This document shows positions 53,981 through 62,536 of a stretch of 64,000 nucleotides of DNA, one piece after another (the stretch's first letter is position 1; every line of letters starts with the position of its first letter). The stretch comes from Anabaena sphaerica FACHB-251 (lineage in GTDB: Bacteria > Cyanobacteriota > Cyanobacteriia > Cyanobacteriales > Nostocaceae): positions 62,001 to 126,000 of the forward strand of contig NZ_JACJQU010000007.1 of the NCBI RefSeq assembly GCF_014696825.1, read 5' to 3'. The notes beneath the pieces are model-generated. The model ran no database searches, was not told the origin of the DNA, and worked only from the letters and a program-made list of their open reading frames with translations. The position numbers and the translations under genes are program-made.

Positions 53981-54306
53981 TTCATGGATATGTTAAGTTA
54001 AATTTTAGCTGAATTTTAATTATACACAGTATTCAGAAATAATACTAACTTATTTACACATCTTTATACAACAAAAATTGCAGCAATAATAGATGAAGAG
54101 AAATTACTTTTAGTTTAAAATCTGTGATAATTAGATTGACAATTAAAAAATATGTTGCAATTTTTAACAAAACTAAACCACTTTAATCCTGTTAATCCTT
54201 AAATCCTGGAAATCCTGATTCAGACAGTTTCTTAAACCATAAAAAAACACCCATCCAGTTATTTTTCTGAATGGGTATTAATCAAATAAAATCTACAATT
54301 CAATTA
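53981..54306. other. Spacer with dispersed repeat and terminator
   Basis: 326 bp, A+T-rich on the left (probable promoter of the McrB-like gene). A copy of the AATCCTTAAATCCTGGAAAT then CCTGATTCAGACA repeat is at 54185-54228, followed by the SDR terminator. No gene. Confidence 0.6.
54241..54276 (-). terminator. Rho-independent terminator of the SDR gene
   Basis: ACCCATCCAG pairs with CTGAATGGGT around eight bases; on the minus strand the stem is followed by seven T residues. It lies about 30 bp after the SDR stop. Confidence 0.85.
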
Positions 54307-55002
54307 TCAAACATTCCCATAAACAGGAATAGCTGCACCACGTACATCTTTAGCAGCTTCCGAAGCCAAAAAGCAAATTACCTCAGCAATAGATTCCGGT
54401 TTTACCCACTTATCCGCGTTTTCTGCACCCATAGCTTGCCGGTTGGTAGGGGTATCAATGACGCTGGGAAGGACAGTATTTGCAGTGATATTAGTTCCTT
54501 TGGTTTCATCGGCTATAGCCTTCGTTAATGCTATCACACCAGCCTTAGCCGCAGAATAAGCCGCTAGTTGCCCCGCAGGTTCTACACCAGCACGAGAACT
54601 GACAGTAACAATGCGCCCATAGCCATTTTCTAACATTCTTTTCAGGCTATATTTACAAGTCAAAAAAGTTGTATTTAGATTTAATTCCAACTCATGCTTC
54701 CAACTATCAAAACTGTATTCGTGAGTTTTCCCCATTGAGAAACCACCGACTAAATGAATTAAAACATCTACTCGGATCATCCGGCTGATGAGTTGCTCTA
54801 CAGATGCTTCATCTTGCAAATTAGCCGGGAGAAATTGAATTCTGGCAATATCCGCTGGTGATAAAATTCCTTTGAGGCGTTCCACATCTTTAAGACTACG
54901 ATAAGGAATTGTTACCTCAGCACCTTGGGCTAAAACTGCCGGTGTGACACCTAAACCCAGTCCACCAGTACCACCAGTGAGTAAAACTTGTTTTCCTTTC
55001 AT
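54307..55002 (-). CDS. SDR-family oxidoreductase
   Basis: A 231-residue classical short-chain dehydrogenase: the nucleotide-binding TGGTGGLGLG, catalytic Ser in VSSRAGVE and YSAAK (Tyr-x3-Lys). It lacks an acidic residue right after strand 2 (TIPYRS has Arg), which suggests NADP(H). Substrate unknown. It is divergent from the purine catabolism cluster and may or may not belong to it. Confidence 0.9.
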   Translation of the reverse strand: MKGKQVLLTGGTGGLGLGVTPAVLAQGAEVTIPYRSLKDVERLKGILSPADIARIQFLPANLQDEASVEQLISRMIRVDVLIHLVGGFSMGKTHEYSFDSWKHELELNLNTTFLTCKYSLKRMLENGYGRIVTVSSRAGVEPAGQLAAYSAAKAGVIALTKAIADETKGTNITANTVLPSVIDTPTNRQAMGAENADKWVKPESIAEVICFLASEAAKDVRGAAIPVYGNV

Positions 55003-55092
55003 AAAAGATGCACTTTTTTAATCTTCATGAATTAAGATAGCGCAGAACTGGTAAAAACTGAATTAGAGGATGTTTGTAAAGTTATTAGTTAT

Positions 55093-55172
55093 ACCTAAAA
55101 ACCTCTCTCCTTGTAGGAGAGAGGCTTTGATTTTCTCCCCTTCCCTTGTAGGGAAGGGGTTGGGGGTTAGGT
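55093..55172. repeat. MITE-like palindromic element
   Basis: Copy of the ACCTC...GGGGTTGGGGGTTAGGT family with hairpins CTCTCTCCttgtAGGAGAGAG and CCCTTCCCttgtAGGGAAGGG. A GAGGATGTTT motif at about 55066 precedes it, as at 56859. Confidence 0.85.
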
Positions 55173-55311
55173 CTAATATTTTTGCTTCAAATACATGAAA
55201 ATTGCTGTAAATTAGATCGGATTTATTTGGGAAAATCAGCCTATAAGATGAGAGATATCTGGCTAAATTTGGACTAAGATCAGATATTTATAAAAATCTA
55301 TCATTTACAAA

Positions 55312-56172
55312 ATGCTGCCTCCATCTTTTCAACCGATTACAAAACGCCCCATTTTAAAATTACCAAATCATGCCAGAGTGGCAGTTTGGGTTGTTATGAA
55401 TGTTGAAAATTTCACTTTCGGCAAATTAGGAACAGCAATTCAACCCCATTTAAATAGCCATCCAGAAATTGCTAACTATGGTTGGCGAGATTATGGTAAT
55501 CGTGTGGGTATTTGGCGATTATTTGAATTATTTGCTGAGTTAGAAATACCTGTTACCGCAGCAGTTAACGGTGAAATTTGTACACTTTATCCAGAAATTA
55601 TCACTGCCATCAATGACTATGGCTGGGAAGTGATGGCACATGGCATTAATAATTCTACAGGTCATAGTGGCATGGATAAAAATCAAGAAAATGAAATAAT
55701 AAATCAAACGTTAAATTTACTAAAACAATCAACTGGCAAACTACCAAAAGGCTGGTTAACACCTGGATTTTCAATTACAGAATCAACATTTGAATTATTA
55801 CATTCAGCCGGGATTGTTTATACAGCAGATTGGGTAAATGATGACCAACCATACTGGTATGAATTACCTCATGGTGAATTATTAGCCATACCCTATACTA
55901 TAGAAGCAAATGATATTAGCTTGTGCTTAAGTAACCGCTTTTCTGGTGCAGAATTTGCCCAAGCGATAGAAGATCAATTCGACCAATTATGGCAAGATGG
56001 CGAATCACAAGGACGAGTGATGGCTATTGGTTTACATCCATTTATTGTCGGTCAACCTCTGAGAATGAAATATTTAAAAAAATGCTTACAATATATTAAA
56101 AATCAACCTCAAACCTGGTTAACAACGGGTGAAGGGATTTATAATTGGATGAAGCATATTAAAGTTAATTAA
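55312..56172 (+). CDS. puuE: PuuE-type allantoinase (polysaccharide deacetylase fold)
   Basis: A 286-residue protein of the NodB/polysaccharide deacetylase fold in the subgroup of metal-independent allantoinases (PuuE). Signature segments: WRDYGNRVGIWRLFELF, TAAVNGEICTLYPE, WEVMAHGINNST, GWLTPGFSIT and ADWVNDDQPYWYE. Allantoinase opens allantoin to allantoate in purine catabolism. The following ureidoglycolate lyase and xanthine dehydrogenase genes support this over a sugar deacetylase. No signal peptide, so it is cytosolic. Confidence 0.82.
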   Translation: MLPPSFQPITKRPILKLPNHARVAVWVVMNVENFTFGKLGTAIQPHLNSHPEIANYGWRDYGNRVGIWRLFELFAELEIPVTAAVNGEICTLYPEIITAINDYGWEVMAHGINNSTGHSGMDKNQENEIINQTLNLLKQSTGKLPKGWLTPGFSITESTFELLHSAGIVYTADWVNDDQPYWYELPHGELLAIPYTIEANDISLCLSNRFSGAEFAQAIEDQFDQLWQDGESQGRVMAIGLHPFIVGQPLRMKYLKKCLQYIKNQPQTWLTTGEGIYNWMKHIKVN

Positions 56173-56174
56173 CC

Positions 56175-56207
56175 AGATCCCCGACTTCTCAAAGAAGTCG
56201 GAAATCT
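56175..56207. repeat. GATCCCCGACTTCT hairpin (dispersed repeat)
   Basis: AGATCCCCGACTTCT and AGAAGTCGGAAATCT form a stem with two mismatches between puuE and the lyase gene. Same family as 9771. In this position it could reduce read-through inside the operon. Confidence 0.75.
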
Positions 56208-56231
56208 ATATCTCAATTAGAAATTCCAAAT

Positions 56232-56804
56232 ATGACTATATCACAAACCGAAACTATTAAAATCCCTGTAATTGATGCCAACAAAGAAAACATCAAACCC
56301 TATGGACATTTATTAGGTGAGGATGTTAGCAAACCCGGTTTAGGAATTCCCTTTTATCAAGAAAGAGTATTAGAAGGTGAAAATATTGATTTTGTTTATC
56401 GGGGAAATGCCACTTTTAGAACTGCCAAAATCATGCCCGGATACCCGCCAATTATATGGCTAGAACGTCATCTGCACATGACACAAATGTTTATTGCTTT
56501 GGGTCAATCACCGTTTATTATGGTATTGTCACCACCCAATCATGAAAACGGCGAAAATTTACCAGATTTAAATTTAGTTAAAGCATTCCGGTTTCCTGCT
56601 GGACACGGACTATTATTGCATCTTGGTACATGGCATGATTTCCCCATAGCGTGTGATTTTCCAGTGGTTATCCTCACGGCAAATTCTGATGAAGTTGTCA
56701 CTGCTTTAAGCCAAATGCAAACACCAGATGAAATGAACCAAGGAGATGTTTATAAAATTTCTCTCCCCAAAAGATTAGGTTGTGAAATTCACTTGGATAT
56801 TTAA
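56232..56804 (+). CDS. Ureidoglycolate lyase (AllA-like)
   Basis: A 190-residue cupin-fold protein. FRTAKIMPGYPPIIWLERHL, FIALGQSPFIMVLSPP and RFPAGHGLLLHLGTWHDFP match the ureidoglycolate lyase (AllA) family, which splits ureidoglycolate into glyoxylate and urea. The histidines in ERHLHMT and GTWHDFP are the expected metal ligands. It lies 59 bp after puuE and probably in the same transcript, followed by about 400 bp of repeats before the xanthine dehydrogenase genes. Confidence 0.82.
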   Translation: MTISQTETIKIPVIDANKENIKPYGHLLGEDVSKPGLGIPFYQERVLEGENIDFVYRGNATFRTAKIMPGYPPIIWLERHLHMTQMFIALGQSPFIMVLSPPNHENGENLPDLNLVKAFRFPAGHGLLLHLGTWHDFPIACDFPVVILTANSDEVVTALSQMQTPDEMNQGDVYKISLPKRLGCEIHLDI

Positions 56805-56844
56805 TAAAATGTCTGAGAAATATCAAATTTTATTTAGATCCCCC

Positions 56845-57150
56845 CAACCCCCCCTTAGAGGATGTTTTAAAAGTTTTGAATGTATAAATAAACCCCTCTC
56901 CAAACCTCTCCCCGACGCGGGGAGAGGCTTTGAAACCCCCATTTCCTCGTAGGGAAGGGGGGAAGGGGGGTTAGGTTGCTGAAGATTATTGGTTTCATCT
57001 AATACTTTTCAAACAACCTCTTAAAAAGGGTGGCTAAGAGAAGTTTTAAGTATAAGTATCAAGGTTTTTTCAAAATGGTAATATCACCTTGAAAAATAGG
57101 TAATAAATCAATCAAAGTCCCCCTTTTTAAGGGGGATTTAGGGGGATCTA
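56845..57150. repeat. Composite repeat region in the purine cluster
   Basis: Within 415 bp of non-coding DNA: a MITE-like element (56891-56976, AACCCCTCTCC ... GGGGGGTTAGGTT with hairpin CTCTCCCCgacgcGGGGAGAG); an imperfect outer inverted repeat (AGAGGATGTTTTAAAAG at about 56857 and CTTTTCAAACAACCTCTT at about 57006), giving a larger unit; and a GTCCCCCTTTTTAAGGGGGA palindrome at about 57117-57136. No gene. It separates the allantoin and xanthine parts of the cluster. Confidence 0.85.
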
Positions 57151-57219
57151 CAAGTATTTGATACCACACGAAAAAGTTTGTTTTCAGAAATTATCTGACT
57201 CCTGACTCCTGAATTTTTT

Positions 57220-58020
57220 ATGGACTTACCCAACATTTCCACTTATTTACGTCCTGATGATATCCAAAATATCACCCATTGGGGTGAAGATTGGACTTGG
57301 TTAGCAGGTGGAACTTGGCTATTTTCTGAACCTCAACCGCATTTAACAGTGTTGGTAGATATTCAATCTTGGGGATGGTCAGAAATTGAAGTAAAACAAG
57401 ATAATTTAATCATAGGTGCAACTTGCCCGTTAATTAAATTATTAGAATATCCCTGGTTAAAAGAATGGACAGCAGGATCAGGATTTAAAACTGCTATTAA
57501 TGCTTTAGCAGCATCATTTAAAATTGTTAATTTAGCTACGGTAGGAGGTAATATTTGTCTAGCTTTATCAGTGGGAACTTTAGCACCTTTAATGATAGCT
57601 TTAGATGCCAAATATGAAATTTGGAATTTACAAGGAGAGTCGCGTCAAGTAGCTGCTAGAGATTTTCAACTCGGTGCCAAAATCACAATTTTACAACCAG
57701 GTGAAATTCTCCGACGAGTTTTAATTCCTGTAGATAATTTAAAATGGCAAATTAATTATCAAAGATTTAGTATTGCTGCAACTGATCCTGCTTTAGCAAT
57801 TGTAGTAACTACGAAAAATAATCAACAGATACGTTGTGTTATTGGTGCTAGTGTTCCTGCACCCATGTTATTAGGAGAAGCTGAAAATATAGAAACAGCA
57901 GAAAATAAATTTATTGCTGCTTTGGATAAAGAGAATTTTCTTGATAATGCTAAAGCAGGTGCAAATTATCGACGAGAATTAACAAAAATTTTAATCAAGC
58001 GATCGCTATCAGCTTTATGA
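57220..58020 (+). CDS. Xanthine dehydrogenase FAD-binding subunit
   Basis: A 266-residue FAD-domain protein of the CO dehydrogenase/xanthine dehydrogenase medium subunit family. It shows WTWLAGGTWLF (the FAD pyrophosphate loop, here TWLAGGTW), LIIGATCPL, IVNLATVGGNICLAL (the conserved A-T-x-G-G-N segment) and FSIAATDPALA. It ends with an ATGA overlap of the next gene, so the subunits are co-translated. It belongs to the purine-catabolism cluster. Confidence 0.88.
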   Translation: MDLPNISTYLRPDDIQNITHWGEDWTWLAGGTWLFSEPQPHLTVLVDIQSWGWSEIEVKQDNLIIGATCPLIKLLEYPWLKEWTAGSGFKTAINALAASFKIVNLATVGGNICLALSVGTLAPLMIALDAKYEIWNLQGESRQVAARDFQLGAKITILQPGEILRRVLIPVDNLKWQINYQRFSIAATDPALAIVVTTKNNQQIRCVIGASVPAPMLLGEAENIETAENKFIAALDKENFLDNAKAGANYRRELTKILIKRSLSAL

Positions 58021-60632
58021 TATCAGAAAATTTAACTTTGCAAATTAATCATCAAACTTATACAGCCACTTGTCAACCGGGAACTAGTCTTTTAACTGTA
58101 TTAAGAAATTTAGGTTTATTTGGTGTCCACCGTGTTTGTGATGCTGGTGACTGTGGTGCTTGTACTGCTTGGATAAATGATACACCAATTCACAGTTGTA
58201 TTTATCCAGCAATGCGAATTGCTAATCAATCTATTACCACAATTGAAGGACTTTGTACAAATAATGAACTTGCAAAAATACAGCAAGCATTTTTAGAGAA
58301 ACAAGGATTTCAATGTGGTTTCTGCACTCCGGGAATGGTGATGAGTGCGGCAAAATTACCGACATTATCAGAAGATGAATTGAGGTTTGCTTTAAAAGGG
58401 AATTTATGTCGCTGTACGGGATATCAAGCAATTATTGAAAGTATTCAACTCTCTCAAAATTCACAATTCATAACTCAGGAATTAACACCTAATATACAGC
58501 ATTGCGTTGGTGAAAGTATTCCTAAACAAGATGGTAGAGAAATTGTCACTGGGAAAGCAGCTTATACAGGAGATATTGTACCACCAGGATTATTACATCT
58601 GAAGGTATTGAGATCGCCTTATCCCCATGCGCGAATTTTGCAAATAAATATCGAAAAAGCGAAAAATCTTGCTGGTGTAGTGGAAATTTTCACCCATGAA
58701 GATGTCCCCAGAATAGCCTATACTACAGCAGGTCACGCGGAACCAGTCCCCGACCCATTAGACCATTACATATTAGATCATAAAGTTAGATTTATAGGCG
58801 ATCGCATTGCCGCTGTAGTTGCCGAAACACCTCAAATTGCCGAAAAAGCTTGTCAATTAATTGAAGTAGATTATGAAATCTTACCTCATGTAACTGACCC
58901 AATACAAGCAATGGATAGTGGAATTGTAATTCATGACGAACCAGAATCATCACAAATTCCTGATAGAAACCGCAACATTGCTGGAAAAATATCTTTAGAA
59001 TTTGGTGATGTAGAAGAGGGTTTTTCGCAAGCAGATTTAATTCTGGAAAACACCTACACATTACCCGCAGTTCAACACGTTCACCTCGAACCACATATTA
59101 CTATTTCTTGGTTAGAAGAGGATGGAACATTAGTAGTTCGTTCTAGCACTCAAGTACCATTTCACTGTCAGCGGTTACTCTCCCAGCTTTTCAAATTACC
59201 TCTGGAAAAAATTCGCGTTTATAAAGCTCAAATTGGTGGCGGTTTTGGCAATAAACAAGAAATATTATCAGAAGATATCTGTGCATTAGCAACATTGAAA
59301 ATAGGGAAACCTGTACAGTGGGAATTTACCAGAAAAGAAGAATTTACCGCCACCAATAGCCGTCATGCTATGAAAATAAAAATTAAAAGTGGAGTCAAAA
59401 CTGATGGTACATTAATTGCCCAAGATATAGAAGTAATTGCTAACACCGGCGCTTATGGAAATCATAGTCCGACAGTAGTATTTTTAGCAGGTTATTTGCC
59501 ATTAGGATTGTATCGTTGTCCCCATAAAAAATTTACAGGTTTAGCAGTTTATACAAATACAATGCCAGCAGGCGCATTTCGTGGTTATGGTGCAACTCAA
59601 GGCACTTTTGCCATGGAAAGCCAAATTGATGAAATTGCCCAACAGCTAAAAATTGATCCTGTAGAAATGCGGTTAAAAAATTTGATTCGTCCAGGAGATA
59701 TTATTCATCTAGGAAAATCCAAAGCCCACTTTAATTTAATTGGTAGTTACGGCGTTTTGGAATGTTGGGAAAAAGTAATTCAGTCCCTAAATTACATTCC
59801 CGGAACACCACCAATAGTTACAGGTTATCGCTGTCGGGGTGTAGGTTTTGCTGTTTCCATGCAAGGAAGTGGTTTGTCAAAAATTCATTTAGCTAAAGTG
59901 AAATTATACCGTTTAGCTAATCACAAATATGAATTAAGAACAGGTTCTGTAGATGTAGGTACAGGTTCCGATACCACCCTGCGACAAATAGCAGCAGAAG
60001 TTCTTAACGTCAAAGTTGCTGATATTTATATCATCGCCGGTGACACACAAGAAACCCCTTTTGATGCAGGTTCCTATGCTTCCGCAACAGTTTATATATC
60101 TGGGCAAGCTGTGAAATTAGCAGCAGAAAAACTTCTGCAAACTAATGAAAATAGTGTAGAAATTTCCTATGCAGCAGATGAGGCAACATTAACATTTGCA
60201 GTTCAAGGTGTAGAAGTAGAAGTTGACACCGAAACCGGAAAAGTTCAAGTTTTAAAATGTGTACAAGCAATTGATATAGGTAAAGCAATTAACCCACGCA
60301 TTTGTCATGGACAGGCAACCGGGGGAATAGGAATGGGAATTGGCTATGCTTTAACTGAAGAGTTATTTTTTGATGAACAGGGAAACATCCTCAACCCTAC
60401 ATTGAGAGAATATCGCATTCCCACAGCCGCAGATATGCCACCTATAGAAGTCATTTTCATAGAAAAAGCCGACCCCTATGGACCATTTGGCGCAAAAGGA
60501 GTGGGAGAAATTACTACTAATTGTACAGCCCCTGCTATTGCTAATGCGATCGCCCATGCAACAGGATGTAGGCTTTACCAACTCCCCATGACACCAGAAA
60601 GAATTTGGAATCAATTAAACATTGAATGTTGA
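58017..60632 (+). CDS. Xanthine dehydrogenase, fused 2Fe-2S and molybdopterin subunits
   Basis: An 871-residue protein. Residues 1-150 hold two [2Fe-2S] domains: CDAGDCGAC (Cys41/46/49, with Cys61) and QCGFCTPGM plus LCRCTGY (Cys100/103/131/133). From about 160 the molybdopterin domain follows, with PHARILQINIEKAK, GGGFGNKQE, AFRGYGATQGTFAME and GAKGVGEITT, whose Glu831 corresponds to the catalytic base. The FAD domain is a separate gene just upstream, an S-L fusion with detached M, unlike the single-chain eukaryotic enzyme and the usual three-gene bacterial set. It should oxidise hypoxanthine/xanthine to urate. Substrate is inferred from the neighbours; an aldehyde or nicotinate substrate is not excluded. 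Confidence 0.88.
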   Translation: MISENLTLQINHQTYTATCQPGTSLLTVLRNLGLFGVHRVCDAGDCGACTAWINDTPIHSCIYPAMRIANQSITTIEGLCTNNELAKIQQAFLEKQGFQCGFCTPGMVMSAAKLPTLSEDELRFALKGNLCRCTGYQAIIESIQLSQNSQFITQELTPNIQHCVGESIPKQDGREIVTGKAAYTGDIVPPGLLHLKVLRSPYPHARILQINIEKAKNLAGVVEIFTHEDVPRIAYTTAGHAEPVPDPLDHYILDHKVRFIGDRIAAVVAETPQIAEKACQLIEVDYEILPHVTDPIQAMDSGIVIHDEPESSQIPDRNRNIAGKISLEFGDVEEGFSQADLILENTYTLPAVQHVHLEPHITISWLEEDGTLVVRSSTQVPFHCQRLLSQLFKLPLEKIRVYKAQIGGGFGNKQEILSEDICALATLKIGKPVQWEFTRKEEFTATNSRHAMKIKIKSGVKTDGTLIAQDIEVIANTGAYGNHSPTVVFLAGYLPLGLYRCPHKKFTGLAVYTNTMPAGAFRGYGATQGTFAMESQIDEIAQQLKIDPVEMRLKNLIRPGDIIHLGKSKAHFNLIGSYGVLECWEKVIQSLNYIPGTPPIVTGYRCRGVGFAVSMQGSGLSKIHLAKVKLYRLANHKYELRTGSVDVGTGSDTTLRQIAAEVLNVKVADIYIIAGDTQETPFDAGSYASATVYISGQAVKLAAEKLLQTNENSVEISYAADEATLTFAVQGVEVEVDTETGKVQVLKCVQAIDIGKAINPRICHGQATGGIGMGIGYALTEELFFDEQGNILNPTLREYRIPTAADMPPIEVIFIEKADPYGPFGAKGVGEITTNCTAPAIANAIAHATGCRLYQLPMTPERIWNQLNIEC

Positions 60633-60651
60633 AAATTAAAAATAAAGATTC

Positions 60652-61608
60652 ATGATTGAATTTTACCAAAAATTAGCAGCAAGTTTACAAAAAAATGCTG
60701 TTGTTTTAGCCACAGTCATCAATACCAAAGGTTCCGTACCTAGAGAAATTGGCGCGAAAATGTTCATTACCATTGATGGTAAAATCTGCGGCACAATTGG
60801 CGGTGGTGCAGGAGAAGCAAAAGTTTATAAACGAGCTTTGCAGGTATTAGAAACAGGGATAAAACAAATTGTAGAAATTGACTTTTCAGGCGCACCGCAT
60901 CAAAAAACAGATGGAATTTGTGGCGGTATAATGTTAGTATGTTTAGAATTGTGGTCAGGAACTGAAAGCTTAAAATTAGTCAATCAAATTATAGATGTTT
61001 TATCATTGGGAAAATCACAGGTACTTATCACACCATTAGCAATATATGAAAATCCCTATTTACTAGCAGATGAACAATTAATTACTGACATACAAACTAC
61101 AGGATTAATTGAACTTTTAGAACCACCACCTACACTATTAATTATTGGTGCTGGACATATTGCAGTACCTTTAGCACAAATTGCCAAAATAGCAGGGTTT
61201 CAAATTATTATCCAAGATGACCGCCCAGAATTTGCTCATCAAGAAAGATTTCCTCAAGCTTCTCTAGTGCTAGGAAAACCTATTACAGAAATTCAGAAAC
61301 ACATAGAAAACATCTCTAATTTATATGTTACCTTAGTTACGAGAGGTTATCAGCAAGATTTAGAAGCTTTACGGTTATTATGTAACTTAAAATTAAAATA
61401 TATTGGCATGATTGGTAGTAAAAAAAGAGTCAACACTGTTTACAAAATGCTGCCTATTAAATCTACACAATTCATCAAATCAATTTATGCACCCATTGGT
61501 TTAGATATTGGTGCTTTAACTCCCGAAGAAATTGCCGTTAGTATTTGTGCAGAATTAATTAAAGTGCGTCGTGGTGGTACTGGAGTTTCATTATCTGATA
61601 AAATTTAG
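60652..61608 (+). CDS. xdhC: XdhC/CoxI molybdenum cofactor insertion protein
   Basis: A 318-residue XdhC. The N-terminal XdhC_CoxI domain has VVLATVINTKGSVPREIGAK (read in parts), MFITIDGKICGTIGGG and DGICGGIM; the C-terminal Rossmann part has LLIIGAGHIAVPLAQIAK and YIGMIGSKKR. XdhC binds molybdopterin, helps in sulfuration, and loads it into xanthine dehydrogenase. It starts 19 bp after the large subunit and ends before the repeats, in the same operon. Confidence 0.92.
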   Translation: MIEFYQKLAASLQKNAVVLATVINTKGSVPREIGAKMFITIDGKICGTIGGGAGEAKVYKRALQVLETGIKQIVEIDFSGAPHQKTDGICGGIMLVCLELWSGTESLKLVNQIIDVLSLGKSQVLITPLAIYENPYLLADEQLITDIQTTGLIELLEPPPTLLIIGAGHIAVPLAQIAKIAGFQIIIQDDRPEFAHQERFPQASLVLGKPITEIQKHIENISNLYVTLVTRGYQQDLEALRLLCNLKLKYIGMIGSKKRVNTVYKMLPIKSTQFIKSIYAPIGLDIGALTPEEIAVSICAELIKVRRGGTGVSLSDKI

Positions 61609-61721
61609 ATATTAATTGAACCATTCATAGCAAATTAATATGAAGCTGCATAGAATAAGATATCAAGAATAATTGATCGCAGATAAAGACGGATAAATCA
61701 ATGGATTTCATTATTAGACCT

Positions 61722-61790
61722 CTCCGGAAATATGGTAGAGACGTTCCGCTCCGGAAATATGGTAGAGACGTTCCGCCGGAACGTCTCTAC
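61722..61790. repeat. 27-bp tandem duplication plus GTAGAGACGTTCC palindrome
   Basis: The 27-bp unit CTCCGGAAATATGGTAGAGA... occurs at 61722-61748 and again at 61749-61775, followed by the right arm CGGAACGTCTCTAC (to 61790). The palindrome family is that of 14342. It lies in the leader of the mocA-like gene. Confidence 0.9.
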
Positions 61791-61892
61791 AAGGGTTTCA
61801 AACCACGCACATTTAATTACCGGAGATGTCTATTATGTACAGCCTTCTGTACAGCCTCACATAAAATTGATTGGTATCAACTTCAACTATTT

Positions 61893-62483
61893 ATGCCGTT
61901 TTTTTCTATTATCCTCGCAGCAGGAAAATCTATTCGCATGGGTAGTTGTAAAACTGCCATACCTTGGGGTGAAGGTAAAACCTTATTAACCTATCAAATA
62001 GAAACTTGGTTAAGTTTGGGTTTTACACCAGTGGTAGTTTTAGGTTTACATAATAACCATAGACAGAAAGATTGTCTTGCTGATAGTTTAGTAGTAGTGA
62101 ATCCTCATAGTGATGCTGGTAAAACAACTTCTATTATCGCAGCTTTACGACATATTCCCCTATCTTTCGATGTATTAGCAATTTCCGCAGTTGATCAACC
62201 TCGAACATTAGAAGTTTATCAACAATTACTGCAAGCACATCAAGAAAATTCAGCTTTGATTACTGCACCTACATATAAAGGTAAAATGGGGCATCCCTTA
62301 TTATTTGCAAATCAAATGCGATCGCACTTATTAAATATTCGCGAAGAAACATTAGGCTTACGTCAAATTATCAAAGAATTTTCCCACCTAATTTATCAAG
62401 TTGAATTTGCTCATCCAGCAGTAATTTTAGATATAAATACGCCGGAAGATATACTGGGATCATGTCCGGCTAATTACTGTTAA
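61893..62483 (+). CDS. MocA-like molybdenum cofactor cytidylyltransferase
   Basis: A 196-residue nucleotidyltransferase: the GT-A start MPFFSIILAAGKSIRMGSCK, then VVLGLHNN, GKTTSIIAALRHIP, AISAVDQPRT and GKMGHPLLFA. Such proteins, coded beside xanthine dehydrogenase, convert the cofactor to its cytosine dinucleotide form. A longer frame starts at 61701, but its first 64 residues are translated repeats (RKYGRDVPLRKYGRDVP), so I choose the ATG at 61893. No good RBS is visible. It closes the purine-catabolism cluster. Confidence 0.85.
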   Translation: MPFFSIILAAGKSIRMGSCKTAIPWGEGKTLLTYQIETWLSLGFTPVVVLGLHNNHRQKDCLADSLVVVNPHSDAGKTTSIIAALRHIPLSFDVLAISAVDQPRTLEVYQQLLQAHQENSALITAPTYKGKMGHPLLFANQMRSHLLNIREETLGLRQIIKEFSHLIYQVEFAHPAVILDINTPEDILGSCPANYC

Positions 62484-62536
62484 TAACTTTTTCCTCTTCC
62501 CCCCGTATCCTTGTTTCTTGAAAGCGACACTTTTAA

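Noticed and set aside
61701-61892. N-terminal 64-residue extension of the MocA-like protein
   Set aside because: It is translated from the 27-bp duplication and palindrome; the family start is at 61893.
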